From positions 127,244,310-127,308,309 of the forward strand of contig OX465282.1 in the NCBI GenBank assembly GCA_949987705.1: a DNA stretch of 64,000 nt, in the 5' to 3' direction. This stretch comes from Thereva unica (lineage: Eukaryota; Arthropoda; Insecta; Diptera; Therevidae). Shown in pieces: positions 45,039-57,019 of this stretch. A program made the translations under genes and the position numbers. A model generated the notes under the pieces. That model worked only from the letters and a program-made list of their open reading frames with translations, ran no database searches and was not told the DNA's origin. The stretch's first letter is position 1. Each line of letters begins with the position of its first letter.

Positions 45039-47779
45039 GAGTGTTGCCACAACTTATCAAAAGCTTAAACTTAAAATTGAGCTGTCAACTAAAAAGATAG
45101 AAGAGAGAAGAATGAAAGATGTGCCAATGATAACTACCACAGCAGGTGGCTGACCTCGATGATCGAATGAGAGATGGCAGCAGAAAGGGACAGAGAATTT
45201 ATTTGTGTGAAGATATTGAAAAATTCAAAACACAAATGAACATGGCATTGCCTGTAATCGAATCACTTACCTCTGGGATGGTAGTCGATGTCCAATCGCT
45301 TGGGTACTGCAGCCCCTATTAATCCTTTTTGGCAACCAGAAACTCGTTTGGTTTGAATGACATAATATTAGTGATTCACTTTGATACTGTCTTACAATAA
45401 AGCGTAAAAAAATCAAACGAAAGAAAAAAATCATTAGATCTAGAGTTATGACATGACTTTTCGTGGGATATTCATGCCTCACCCTGCATGATGTCAAACG
45501 CTGTAGATGATGTTCGAAAACAAAATCGAATCGATTATTCACAGTCATGATCATTCACACTATAAGATCCCATCCCAGAATTAGAGGAGGTATTTCCTCA
45601 AGCTTAGCTCGTGTTATGAGTTGGAGTAGTTGGGGATTTTTGTGGTGATTTTGTAGACTGCAAGAAAAGGGCGTATTCTGAATATGTTTTTATAATCATC
45701 GTGGTTTGTGTTTGAATTAGTTTTAAATGGCAAAATGAAATATGTTTAATGGGTTAAAGTTAAAGACTAATATTTTTTTAAGAATAAACAAAAAAAATGA
45801 CTTTATTTGAGTTCTAATCCTCATAAAGTTAAAGGCCTTGTCACCTTCGTTAAAGACAATGTTTAAATTATTTAAAGCATCACAAATATTTGATATCAAT
45901 TAACTGTCACCACCCGGCGGTGATTCATTGCAGCTCCCCAACAGGTAATCAATCTCTCTCCTCAACATCACTGAAATTGATCAAAGGCGGGACTCGCCAG
46001 CCATGCTAGTCTATGCTCTATCACATAATTAAACAAATAGACCTCGTCGTCGTCAATTCACTGGATAATCACGAATTATAGACTCATCCATCACACGTTG
46101 GTGGGCTAATCTGCATGTCGGTTCGCCAAGTGGTGGCTGCGACGCCGAGCGCTACAAATCTACCACTTCCACCGAAATGTGCGGCTTCAAACACGGTCTC
46201 TCAACTAAGCCCTATTACAAGAGTCGTTAGCTTATTATTATTGTGCCCGAAGAAGAGCCGCCCGCCTCCCATAGAGCCCCGGCACATCCAACGCACAGCA
46301 GCACCCAGATCCCGTGTCATCAACGTGCGCCCCATCCACAATGAGCCCACCTTGCGCCGCGCCAGAATGACACCGGCAATTCACCGCCAGGTGACAAATC
46401 AGTTTTTCTGTTCGATATGCAAATTTTCCAGTTTTCGTTATTTTCGTTTTTTGCCTTTTGGACAAAACTCAAAAGTCGCTGCGTGGGAACCGCTCCGCAC
46501 TAGACTCGGCGGGACGGCGGTAACTTAAGATTTAGTGGCTTGGTTGGTGGTGCGACACAGTGCCGAAAGTGCTGTCAAAATAAACAGGTGAGTATCTAGA
46601 TAAATTTGCTGTTCGATTTGTCGTGGACCTTTGATCTGGTGCTCCATAAATATTGATTCGCTTGCTGCTTGCGCGGTTCTAGATTTGGCTAGAAAATGAG
46701 ATGTCCGAATGCGTCGCACATCTAGATATGCTAAGAGCTAGATAACAACATCATGTCCACGGGAAATTTATTCATTGGTCTGCTACCTGTCTGATGATTT
46801 TTTTTGTATTCGATTTTTTCAATGCGGAAATTTGGTGCTATGTTCTTTTTTTTCGGATAAAAATTGGACCTATTCTAATTGCGGGGCGCGCAGAACCAGT
46901 TTTAGTTTCTAATTTAATTATCTCAGGATTTTGTTGGGAAAGTTTTGCGGAACGATGACAGATTATAAAATTTAAATTTTTGATTTTTATCTTTGATTTG
47001 TGGACAAATTTTATGGATAAAAATTAACTGAATATATTTAGGCGAACGGTTTAGAATTTTTAATTGGTCGCGAGCTGTTTTTTTTTGGTTTGGATGATGA
47101 CATTGGTTTTGGTGATTAGACGATAGAAAAGTTTCAACAAGGTTCATACACATTAGAAATAGTTATGATAGATATTAATAGACACGAAATTTGCATTAAA
47201 GCCATTAAAAATTCGTAAGGGTATGGAGTGGAGAATCGTATCTAATGATTTATTGACATCTTTTGATAAGGTTGGGCTTTTAAAAGCAGGATGTTCGAAA
47301 TATGTATATTTATATAGACAATGTTTTTGGCAAATTTAATCAAAACTTTTAAAACTTTAAGAAATCTGAAAGCGGGAATTCTTTTTGATGGATTACACCT
47401 CTTTTCCTATTAAATCTTCTTCGTCATAAATTTGCAGAAGGCAAGCCGAACTTGGAGCACTTCAGGGAAATTACAAAGGTTTTTCACACCAAGTATAGAA
47501 TCAGATCAAGTCCGGTAGTTGATAAAATAGGCTAAATAAAGTGTGCCCTATATCCGTAAGGAAGCCTTTTCACCGTGGTGCAACCCAAAGTTAATTGTCC
47601 GACTTTAAGATGCTAACTACGGAGGTTTGGAAAACCTGCAATTAACACAACTATTGAAAACTGTACAAGGACTGCTTAAGCTTGTACAAGAAATTCATTA
47701 CGACAGCAGAAAGACAAACATGGAGGGATCATTGCCCATATATAGTGGCAGAGTTCAAAACGATTCTATGTAATTAACC
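45039..47779. other. Mostly unassigned; contains a candidate exon
   Basis: Apart from 46115-46391 no gene is recognised. 45890-46580 is GC-richer than its surroundings and shows no transposon similarity. The minus-strand frame 45267-45554 has no known domain. Confidence 0.35.
46115..46391 (+). CDS. Candidate coding exon, function unknown
   Basis: An open plus-strand frame begins at ATG 46115 and continues past a donor-like CACCGCCAG|GTGACA (GT at 46392). The second half (about 46253-46391) reads KSRPPPIEPRHIQRTAAPRS, RVINVRPIHNEP and RRARMTPAIHRQ. Its third codon positions are mostly G or C in an otherwise AT-rich window, which suggests coding selection. An acceptor-like TTATTATTATTGTGCCCGAAG precedes 46253, so the exon may start there instead of at the ATG. 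Residues are basic and Pro-rich, with no domain that I recognise. After the donor the frame runs into T-rich sequence. It could equally be GC-rich non-coding DNA. Confidence 0.3.
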
Positions 47780-48070
47780 CTGCCAACCATTTTTCGTTAG
47801 TCCATAGAGAAGTCAACCTCAGAGTCCCCTGTGGAAGCCTTATACTAGATATCATAGCTCCTCGAATACCCTGCTTAGATCGGGTTTGCTCAAGGTTCCA
47901 TTCTCGAACTACCTCTATTCAGCATTTTTACAAATGTTCTTCCTTTAGTGGTACAAGACTCTAAGATTCATATGCAGCTGATGATGTGCAGCTTTATTTA
48001 TTTACGCTAAATTTAAACGAGACATGCCTCATGTAGGCTATGTGGAAAATGAGGATCCTCATGTGGACCC
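47780..48070 (+). pseudogene. Jockey/I-like RT fragment
   Basis: GFAQGSILELPLFSIFTNVLP (split here as GFAQGSILEL and PLFSIFTNVLP) lies at about 47886-47945 and matches 'G(V)PQGS(I/V)LGPLLFSIFINDLP'. YAADDVQLYL at 47971-48000 is the catalytic YADD box with one extra codon, followed by TLNLNETCLM. Upstream similarity is unclear. Decayed plus-strand fragment. Confidence 0.75.
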
Positions 48071-48267
48071 CGCAAAAAAAAATCAGCGATCGATAGTGAA
48101 ATCAGGAATGATTTATTAATTTCTCATAAGGATCCTATGAGGCACAGAGTCCATTTTACCCTTAGTCTTTGTTTTACTCTCCTTTAGTTTTTGTTTGTTG
48201 CCTTGTTTCATATTTTTGGCAATTATGTTGGTAAACTTGAAAAGTGTCATTTACCATACTCAATAGA

Positions 48268-48351
48268 CTTGTTCTCGTTCGATTATGACGGTCAAGCAGC
48301 ATTGGACGTGGTTTGTACTCAGTTGTGGTAAAACGAACTTCACGTTTGGAA
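48268..48351 (+). mobile_element. 5S rRNA-derived SINE, partial copy
   Basis: TTCTCGTTCGATTATGACGG, TCAAGCAGCATTGGACGTGG and TTTGTACTCAGTTG, then ACTTCACGTTTGGAAG follow the 5S-like head from about base 30 of 5S rRNA. The SINE body is absent downstream, so this is a truncated copy. Confidence 0.75.
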
Positions 48352-49171
48352 GGACCGCAAAGATAATAACAATGGGAAATAAAAATATAAAGCTTTCAAC
48401 ACCGCTGTACTTACTAAAAATACCCACGCTGAAATTCTCTAATTTTTCGGGCTCTTTATGCCACTCGGAATCGGGTAGAGTCCACACCATAAAAGAAGGG
48501 ATACTCAAAATTACTGCTTCCGGGCGCAGTGAAGAGAGCAACTTCAATCTGTTTAAAAACGAAAATTACCGGGTCATTTACACTTTCAACATGCGTGCTA
48601 GTTTACCTTCTTTTATGGTGCAGGCTCTAGCAATCATTTTCCATTACGGAGACCATATGCGGGAACTAGGAAGCTGTCAAGGAACTAAATGATCTTTGTT
48701 CGCCTTATAGGTCAGTCCATATTGGGTCCACATGTGGCAGTTTGGCTAACCATTGAGGGGCCCTATACAAGTGCGCTTGTCCCGATTCGGTGAGCACTGA
48801 ATAGTTTACCAACTTCATTGAAGAGTTTTGATTCGAATTGCGTTTGTGATTTCAAGGAATACCCCGAAACGTGGGACGAATTCAGTGACGAATCTTTTTG
48901 CAACTGTTGATACTGAGATGACCCCCATTGGATATACTTATGAATCAGTCTACTAGCAGTGGAAAAGTAATGTAGGAGTACCGCCGAGATATTGGTAGGG
49001 GTCCTACTATATGCATATGATTAAATTTGTTATTTGAAAGCTTAAAGACTTCAAATGGAGATTTGGTATGTATCGGAATTATAGACTTTTGGCAACCAAG
49101 GCACGATGGTGACCATTCATTGTAGACTTTATTGTTCACTGGCCAAAAGTATTTCTCGTCTTATAACACGA
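48352..49171. other. Unassigned stretch
   Basis: The frame 48285-48692 (135 codons) starts inside the 5S-SINE fragment and shows no recognisable domain. Nothing else identified. Confidence 0.35.
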
Positions 49172-49440
49172 ATACCAGAGCTCTCATTGCGTAAGTAAAG
49201 CAGCATTGGACGTGGTTAGTGCTTACCTGGGACACTGGTTGGAAAAACAACACTCGCGTTTGGAATGTTTTATGATGATGCAGATGCATTTATAAATGTT
49301 CATGCCTGAATTTTTAGTTTTCAGTGCCTGCAGCAGGAGCGTGCATGCCTGTGGCTGGGATGTGCATGCCTATCGTTGAAGAGTGCATGCCTCTAGCGAA
49401 CAAAGTTTAAGATTTTCGTGCTTGGGACAACAGTATTTAA
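49172..49440 (+). mobile_element. 5S rRNA-derived SINE with body
   Basis: CTCTCATTGCGTAAGTAAAG, CAGCATTGGACGTGGTTAGT and GCTTACCTGGGACACTGGTT follow 5S rRNA; AACACTCGCGTTTGGAATG ends the head at 49266. The body then carries three GTGCATGCCT words (49342, 49366, 49388) around CTGTGGCTGGGA and CTCTAGCG. The body matches 9310-9440, which establishes head plus body as one repeat unit. Truncated at the 5' end. Confidence 0.8.
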
Positions 49441-49489
49441 ATTAATTTATATTATACAGTTATGTTGAGTTCGAGAATAATCTAATTGG

Positions 49490-50560
49490 ATTTCGGAATT
49501 GGATTTGGTATTCAAACATGGCTGGGCACACCCTAGTTCTAATATCGAACCTAAAAATCAACTGGGAATCAAACATCGAGGAAAATGTAAAGAAAACCTG
49601 CATAGCCCTCTACGCCTGTAGAAATACCTTCGGCAAGACATTGGGTCTCAAGCCAAACATGTTCCTTTGGATATACTCAGCCTTTGGCGCTTAATCCTCA
49701 CTTCCGGTTAACGGCCACCATGCCAGCGCTGAGCAGGACCAATAATGTCATTAGGGTCATGGAAGTGTCCAGAGGACGGCAACAATAGCGGCAAACAGGC
49801 CTATGTCTACATTCCCCACGAACGTTCTTGATTATCCTCTTGCACCCGCCCCGTCTCGCCGGTCACATCAAACACTTGGGCTCGTTCAGTTCCCTTGGAG
49901 GAAACTGAAGAAACGGAGACACTCCAAGACGTCAGAGGGCCTTCGTCCAGAGTGTTATCTTAAACCCTCTAACAAGGGACGGTCTTGGCATCTCCCGATG
50001 CACGCTGATATCTTTCAAGCGGAAGTGCTGGCGTAATGAACTTCGAACCTACACAAGGATGTTGAATGAACATTCAGCCTCTATAAAGCTCTGGGTGCAG
50101 TAACTATAAGATCTTAGCTAGTGGATGCGATGCAGAGTGGAGTTAAATAGGCTCGGTAGAAAGCACAACTTGACTCTCAGCTGGGTTCCTGGACATAGGA
50201 ACATCGAGCCTATGTATAGATGGAAACGAGAAAGCTGACTACCTAGCCAAGTAGGGAATATCTATCCGGGGATCGGAGATTGAGCTCGGAGCCAAAGGTG
50301 GAGAGCTCTGGAAGCGTGATATATCTCTAGATCGCCTTAGCCCCATTACTACAACAACAAAAAGAGCAATGGTCCTCGACGAGATATTGCCACAATTACG
50401 GCAATTTTGATGAGGCATTGGCGTATTGGGAGCCTCGCTGCCAAACTGGGAATCCCGTGCAACGTCTGCTGCAGTAGCTGCGAGGAGACGGACGAATCGG
50501 AAACTTTTAAGTATATCCTGTGTAAATGGCCGGCCTAGCCTAACCTTACAGATTTAAGTT
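49490..50560 (+). pseudogene. LOA/R1-like non-LTR element, RT thumb to C-terminus
   Basis: Blocks in order are LISNLKINWESNIEENVKKT, then ACIALYACRNTFGKTLGLKPNM (in two overlapping frames, 49536-49665), the RNase H start KGRSWHLPMHADIFQAEVLA at 49975-50034, then LGRKHNLTLSWVPGHRNIE (about 50150-50210), GNEKADYLAK (about 50222-50255) and the C-terminal CNVCCSSCEETDESETFKYI then LCKWPA (about 50459-50537). RNase H catalytic residues beyond the E of AEVLA are not all readable. Plus-strand, stops throughout. Confidence 0.88.
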
Positions 50561-52755
50561 AGGATATTGTATTTTTTCTGCCTCAAGACATTTTACTTGA
50601 TTCTGATCCTTTGTTTTTTTTATTATATATCTGGTGCAATGTGAAGCAAGATAAAAAACTGTTTTTAAAAAAAACCAAAATACAATTACAATTCTCTCTT
50701 CAATACATTCCACTCAGAAATGCAATCCACTCCGACAATCTACTACCCTAAGGGCAGCTCAATAATACAAAGGTTGCCCGAAAATAGAGAAACTTCCCGT
50801 GGCAATATTCCCGACAATCTGTTAAAATGCTGATAAAAGTTAACTACAACGTTAACAGATGAATTTAATTAAAACCGATTTTATTTTCAGATAATTTCAC
50901 TCAGCATTTTGCGATTGCCAAAAATTTAATTTCGTTGTTGCGAAATGGAAACAAAACATCCCTGTCTGTCTGTGTGCAAGCTGCAAGTTCGTTGACTTGG
51001 GCCACTTTGACACTATGCGTCATAAATCTAGAATTAAATGGCTTTAGCCACTATATGTATTTTGCTAGAAAGGAATAAAACCCAAAGAAGAAAATTATCT
51101 CTTTAATACATTTTTCAGATGTGAGTATTTTCCAGCCAACCCTCTACCCTAGTCCCAAGGGATGTTTTCATTCAATCCTCACTGCATGTCGCTTGCAGCT
51201 TTGTCATTGAGAATTTTTTCGCTTATCTTTTTTATTTTTTTTTTTATATTTAAAAAAAGGAAGATTTTTTGCTCCTTTTTCCTATTCACATTTCTGCACG
51301 AAAGTTTTGAATAAAAGTTGTTAAAAACTGTGTGGAAAGTCCCCACGGTTTTATGGCAACAGTGACCCAAATTTGCATCATATAAAAAATTTATTTCATG
51401 CAGGATTTGAGCCGAGCATAGTTCGCTGGCCGCCGCTGAGAATGCATAGTGCATCCAGTGCAGTGAGAGAATTTCGCCTAGGACTGGGGCTTTTTGCGTT
51501 CCAGTGTGTTTTTGTTTATCCTTTCCTAGTTGTCCTTGCACAAAATTCAATCAACATCGTCCCAGGTTCAGCGCGGGGGGAATTTATTTAGGAATAACAA
51601 AAGTTGAAACTGAAATGGAATCCCAACATTTTTATAGACCGACATGGAAAAGCAATTCCAAAGTTAGCATTTATGTGTGTGCGCACATTTATTTAAATTT
51701 ATATTTATTACGCATCCTTTTTTGTTTTGCTCCTACTTGCAATTGGCCTTATGGATGCAGTCGTAAACAGGCTCCCGAGCAGCACTTGAATCGCACATTC
51801 AGAGATGCTCCAGGATCTTATAAGCGGGAGGTTAATGAATCCGAAGGGAGTACATTTAGGAAAGAAATTTTCCTTCCAGCATAAAATTCATTTCAAATTT
51901 ACGACCATAGACTGTATAAGCAACTTTGTCGACATTAAAAATAGAATCCTTGTGGCTCGTAAAGACGCGTTAAAATATTTGTTTGTTTTGTTCTGGGTTT
52001 TGACTTCAAGTTTCCTTCTTCCGTCTAGGTCTTATTTGCAACACTTTGGGTGAGATATCTAGCAAAACAAAATAATTGTGCAATGTCCCTCGTTTATGGA
52101 AATCAGATTCTTGTAGAAATATCCTTGAAAAACAATACTTACCAGTGTATTAAGTACGTCGTTTTAATAGTGACGTGATTCCTAATAGTATTCCATAGGA
52201 AATATAAAAAAACCGCGCTTTCAAATTTGTTGCCTTATGACGTAGGTCTGGCTTTCACGGGCTCTAGACTATATGACTATATCTATTGAATTAGTTATCT
52301 CTAGAACGGCTACAACTATCTACTCCTAATATTGTACTTGTCTGCTATGGAGGAAAAGCAACAAGTAAAAACTGCAACAGTTTAGCACTCACTATTCAAC
52401 TATTCGGCAAGCTTCGATTACCTAGGACTTAAGGCGGTCGGCTACCATCCCATTGGTCCATGATTCGATTCTACGTTGGGCTGTGGCTCTTTGTTTTTCT
52501 GCTTTTACTGCACCTCAGCTGCGTTTTGCTCTTCCTTGTCTTGCCTCTTTAAATCAATGTTCGAGTCTCTTTCTCTCTCTTGCCATTGCCTGTAACTATA
52601 ACGCTACAAACAGATTGATGGGGCGGTTGTGGCGTCGGCGGCGTGCGGAAGAGCCCCCAAAAATTTAATTTTCCGCGCTGTTTCAAAAAACAAAATTGGC
52701 CCACTTTCTTCCCCTACAATCCACTTCTCCGCTTCGCTGATGACGATACACTGCG
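50561..52755. other. Unassigned stretch
   Basis: AT-rich, with frames of 123 and 126 codons on opposite strands (51179-51550, 51504-51884) that show no recognised domain. No repeat boundaries recognised. Confidence 0.35.
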
Positions 52756-52758
52756 TTA

Positions 52759-53344
52759 AGGCCGTATCAGATCAAATTTTTGAGCAGCGGAAGAGGCAGC
52801 ATGCTGCTTCTTGTATCAGATTCGTTGTAGCAGCAGCAGGCAGTAAACGCTTTTTCGTCTTAAATAAAAAACTGAAATGTCAAAAAAGCTGCCTTGATGG
52901 GCAGCAAAATTAGGATTAAGGCCGTATCAGATCAAATTTTTGAGCAGCGACAGCAGCAGCGGAAGAGGCAGCATGCTGCTTCTTGTATCAGATTCGTTGT
53001 AGCAGCAGCAGGCAGCAAATGCTTTAAGCGTGGTAAGCGTCTTAAATAAAAAACTGAAATGTCAAAAAAAGCTGCCTTGATGGGCAGCAAAATTAGGATT
53101 AGGAATGAAAATGCAGCGGCAGCATTCAGTGCTGCTTCTGTGGTCATGTGACCCGCTTTGACCAATAGAAACAGTTTGCTGCTGATATTTTTGTTGCGCT
53201 GCTTTGGATCTGATACAGCCTTTAGGAATGAAAAAGCAGCGGCAGCATTCAGTGCTGCTTCTGTGGTCATGTGACCCGCTTTGACCAATAGAAACAGTTT
53301 GCTGGTAATATTTTTGTTGCGCTGCTTTGGATCTGATACAGCCT
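52759..53344. mobile_element. Harbinger-like MITE (outer copy), interrupted by a second copy
   Basis: The outer element consists of 52759-52918 plus 53225-53344, with AGGC(C/T)GTATCAGATC ends and TTA at 52756-52758 and 53345-53347. Its interior is interrupted at TTA by a nearly identical element (52919-53221). Apparent tandem duplication of left halves and right halves is explained by this nesting. CAGCAG/CTGCTG words are frequent. Confidence 0.92.
52919..53221. mobile_element. Harbinger-like MITE (inner copy), complete, 303 bp
   Basis: It starts AGGCCGTATCAGATC and ends GATCTGATACAGCCT, with TTA at 52916-52918 and 53222-53224. The duplicated TTA is the very TTA that lies uninterrupted inside the inner copy itself (GCAAAATTAGGATTAGGAAT at 53088-53107), proving insertion into a sister copy. 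The minus-strand frame 52932-53378 merely reads through both right halves. Confidence 0.93.
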
Positions 53345-53539
53345 TTACTCTTGCGGGTTCGGTAATGCAAGCTCTCATTCAGGGCAGCGGCGCTTTGAAA
53401 ACCACTTTACTCACTTCGAAGCTTTAAAGCTTCCTACCCCGACAAGCTTTCTAGCTATAAAATAAACTGCTTCTGCTTCACGCTTCAACAGTCAGTATTT
53501 CACCAGGCTCGTCCCGGAGAGGTTACCTTTTCCGGTCCT

Positions 53540-53960
53540 ATAGCGTGTCCAGCTGTATGATCCAGCACGGTAAAAATACACACCGAATACCTGTGGGATG
53601 TCGCCCAAGCCTTATCGAGATGTACATATGATCCAAAAATGTTCCTGTTAGCGTTCGATTTGCAGTTTGATAATCCTTGTCGCGTAAAAGACCGCAAAGC
53701 GGAGCAATATCGTCGAGGCGTTGATAAAGCTGGATACACCAAACTATGTAGTACGCATTGTGATAAAATCACTACGTGATATGGACGTGAAAACGTGGTT
53801 CGAAAAGGCTTCAGCACTCGTGGGGCTGGGTAATATAGGGGCTCTAGCCGAAGCCGTCACCTACTTATCACGAAAGTGGTTAGTTCGATCCTATTTTGTG
53901 GAGAAAGGTGGAGATCACGCTGAAGGCCATCCACCGGGACTTCAGAATAGATAAATACTT
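53540..53960 (+). pseudogene. R1-like RT fragment
   Basis: FLLAFDL lies at about 53642-53662, then NIVEALIKLDTPNYVVRIVI followed by KSLRDMDVK at about 53708-53787, matching 'L(A/T)FD(V/L)(K/R)NAFN..SW..I(V/I)EAL...P.Y(L/I)VRI(V/I)..YL..R' of R1-clade RTs. Frameshifts separate the blocks. The 77-codon frame at 53721-53954 is part of it. No catalytic box remains. Confidence 0.65.
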
Positions 53961-54019
53961 TTGAAGCTTATCAAATAGATACTTGATCCAGCACCATTAT
54001 GCAAAGGCGTAGGCAGCTT

Positions 54020-54620
54020 ACCCGGGAGAATGGTAGATGAGACCGATGGTTCGTCCTGATCGTTGTCCTCGTTTTATCATGCATCCATTCCATGTATTTG
54101 CTTTCGTGCCATTTATTCTTAGATTAAACTTGACTAAGCTCTATACACTTGTTGATAAAGTTTCCTTTACGTCTTATGCTTTGCGTCCAATAATGTCTAA
54201 GTCATCTGCGAAGGCTAGTATTTGAACGTTTCTTACCAAGATGCCTTTTTTCCATATACATAGTATTTCACATAAAGGCTTCCAAAGTAATGTTAGAAAG
54301 CAATGTTAGAAATATTCTCATTATCGCAAACCCGAATCTTTAGTGAAGTTGCCCCTTGTCCTCTGCGCACAAAGTTCTATCAACTTTTTCTGAAAACCAA
54401 TTTCTCTCAGGTTGTTCCCCGTCTCTACTTAATAAAGCAGGTTATAAGCCTTTTTTATAAGTATAGTCTACAAAAAAAGAGCTACATACATATAACAATG
54501 TTTTTTTTCTCGGCATTTTCAAGTGTTTGCTTATTATGAAAATATGGTCTATTATCGATCTGTTCTTTCTAAATCCTGCTTGGTAATTTTCTACTTTGGT
54601 TATACGAGCTGTCGAAACCG
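54020..54620 (-). pseudogene. RTE-like RT fragment
   Basis: Minus strand: NYQAGFRKNRSIIDHIFIIS at about 54590-54535, then LLYVCSSFFVDYTYKKGL (54500-54450), a TLLSNITLEAFM segment (about 54290), and VQILAFADDLDIIGRKA at 54228-54178. The last is an intact FADD catalytic box in the 'FADD.DIIGR' context typical of RTE-like insect elements. Stops and small indels lie between blocks. Confidence 0.88.
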
Positions 54621-57019
54621 AGATACAAGGAAAACACGGGAAAAACACGATATCTCCGGCGGACATGTTGTTTTTGTGTTGTTTTCTTAGAAAGTCCCAA
54701 GGAAGCTGTAGACCAATTTTCAGCCATTTTAGAGTTTTGTCTCCTTCAAATGCTAATTTTCCCGAACTAGTAAGTCTCTTTCTGCTTCTCTATAGTTTTA
54801 ACATTTACAAAACTTTTCTACAGTATTTTGTAAAGTATGCCATGATAAATACATAGAAACTAGTTCGATAACCTATTCCACACCAATTGCTTTATTGATT
54901 CAGCATCTCTTTGATACTATTAATATCAAATAGTGGCCCACAAACCATTAACCAAAACCAAAAAAAAATTAAACATTAAATAAATCAATTTTTCCCCCAA
55001 AAACACTATTTTTCATTTAGTGGTTGATGTGCATAAAACGACATGAAAAGAATCCCCAAACCTATTAGCATTGTACGCATAAAAAGGATATAATTTATCT
55101 ATTAAAACATTTTCCTGAAAACTTCCATATTTTTGCCCCTTTTTAAAATAATTTATTATTGAATGCAGATATTGGTGTCATCACTCGATATAGTACATAT
55201 ACATATGTATGTATTTATCGTTTTAAAATACATAAAAGGAGTTTTAATATGTTTGAAATGTTATTCAGAGGTCTTTTTTGCCAGCTCGTTCTATTGCAGT
55301 CTTTTTGGCACAAAATTCGTTTTTGGTGCCACATTTTTTTCCTTTAAAATTTCCGATAATTAAAACTTTCGGTTCTTTGGTGAGATTTATTGATTTTGAA
55401 ATTACTTTAGAATCGTCATAATTGAATGCTTTAAGTTTAGTAGAACATTCACCAAGAAGGATATCAGTTTGCTTACACATAACTGAAAAATAAGCCGTTT
55501 TGTAACTTTGTCGTTCGTAATTCATTTTTATCCTCTTTAGCTGTGCTGGGCGCTCCGTTACAATTGGCAAATTTGCAATTTAAGCAAAGTATATTGGAAC
55601 AACAGCTCCATGTCAACTCGTCCACTAGTTTTGCTCCTTGCGAGATCAATCATCATTGATTGGCAATGCTATAATCTGCAAACTGGTTCCCAAGCTCCAT
55701 TGATAAGTTACTTATAAGCTTCCAATCTTAATATCCATACGGAGAATTAAAATTGTGACCAGTACCAGTAGTAGTAGTATTAAATAGACAGGCAGAAATT
55801 AGAGTTACATATACAGTTTTCGCGGAATCCCCCAGCCAGATAGCGTCGACTTCTAGACAAAGTCGGCGCCTTCATAAATGCAAATGGTTCACTTGCACCG
55901 GGCGCAGTTAGTCGGGGGCGCAAATTCATTTTTATTACTAAGATTTACATTTCTAGCCAATTAAATATTCTGTACGTTAGTTCTCAAAATAAAAGAAAAA
56001 TCGGAGCTATTTTACTTCCCCTAGTGCAGAAAGTTCCCCAAGATTTTAGCTTCCTTCGAGAAAAGATTTTAATCAAAAAGTGAAGGAACAAACTCTCGAG
56101 ATCGAGAATCGTAGGTTAAAATTTAGGAGAAAAATCCAATACTACGATGAACCGCTTTTAGAAAATTCTGTAAAAAATCACCATATCAACTCACACAAAG
56201 GAAAATAATGACGGCTCTGTATTTTGTATTCCTGTTTACTGTGATTGAAATAAACTGTTAAGGCAATTTTAAATTTTCTTCCAATATTAAAACGAAACTA
56301 GTTGGGAAACTTCGGTACACACGCTCAACTTCCCAACTTCTTACAATATAGTAATCCGTTTAGCACTAGTGGGGAATTGACTAGTATCAGAACTGGTGAC
56401 AAAGTAATCCTAAAGGAAGCTAGTTCAAATAACTATAATAGTCGTAAATCCATAAGATTTTACTAGAGAACTTGTTTTTCCTGAACGTAAGCAAAAAAAC
56501 ATTTCCTTCGTACTTCGTTCGCTACACTAAAGCGGGTGCTCGTATTCGTATTGGGCGTGTTGAAGCGCCGCTGATAAAAATTGAAGCGAATGGAGATATC
56601 CGGAGATATTAGCATAACTAATTAATATAAAGTTCTTGTCAGACTTGACTAAAAAGATCTAATTTTTCTGTAATTACTGGCAATTCTGGTTCATCCCAAT
56701 TTCCTAAAACTGTAGGACGTAGAAAGCAATTCCCCGTCAAAAAGTGCTGATCCAAGGTTTGACAAATTCGTTATGTTTGTAAAGGGTAACGTAATTTTTA
56801 CAAAATATTTAAAAGTTGTCGGTTTTATAGGAAGGCTATCGCTGTGCAAAATCCAAAAAAGATGACTTCGCTTAGAATGGGTCTCACTCCATCGAGTTTA
56901 TAGCTAATATTTAGCAAAACTTATCAATTTAAGGTCTTTCTGACAGTTAGCCGAAATTTTTTCATTTAAACAAAAAAAGCCCCGACCGAATGTTATGCAT
57001 TTTTTTCTTTTTAGTTTCC
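54621..57019. other. Unassigned stretch
   Basis: AT-rich. The minus-strand frame 55570-55265 (101 codons, Lys-rich, ending in KTAIERAGKKDL) is coherent but matches nothing that I know. No bounded repeat recognised. Confidence 0.35.

Noticed and set aside
52932..53378. 148-codon minus-strand frame containing two near-identical segments
   Set aside because: It reads through the two right halves of the self-nested MITE, so the protein repeat is a by-product of nesting.
53456..53500. TATAAAATAA followed by TCAGTA as a possible promoter
   Set aside because: The spacing (TATA start at about -38) is too long, and the sequence leads into a dead R1-like RT fragment.
53860..53905. GTTAGTTCGATCCT as a tRNA B box
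   Set aside because: No matching A box or cloverleaf arms; it lies in an RT remnant. No convincing tRNA was seen anywhere in the window.
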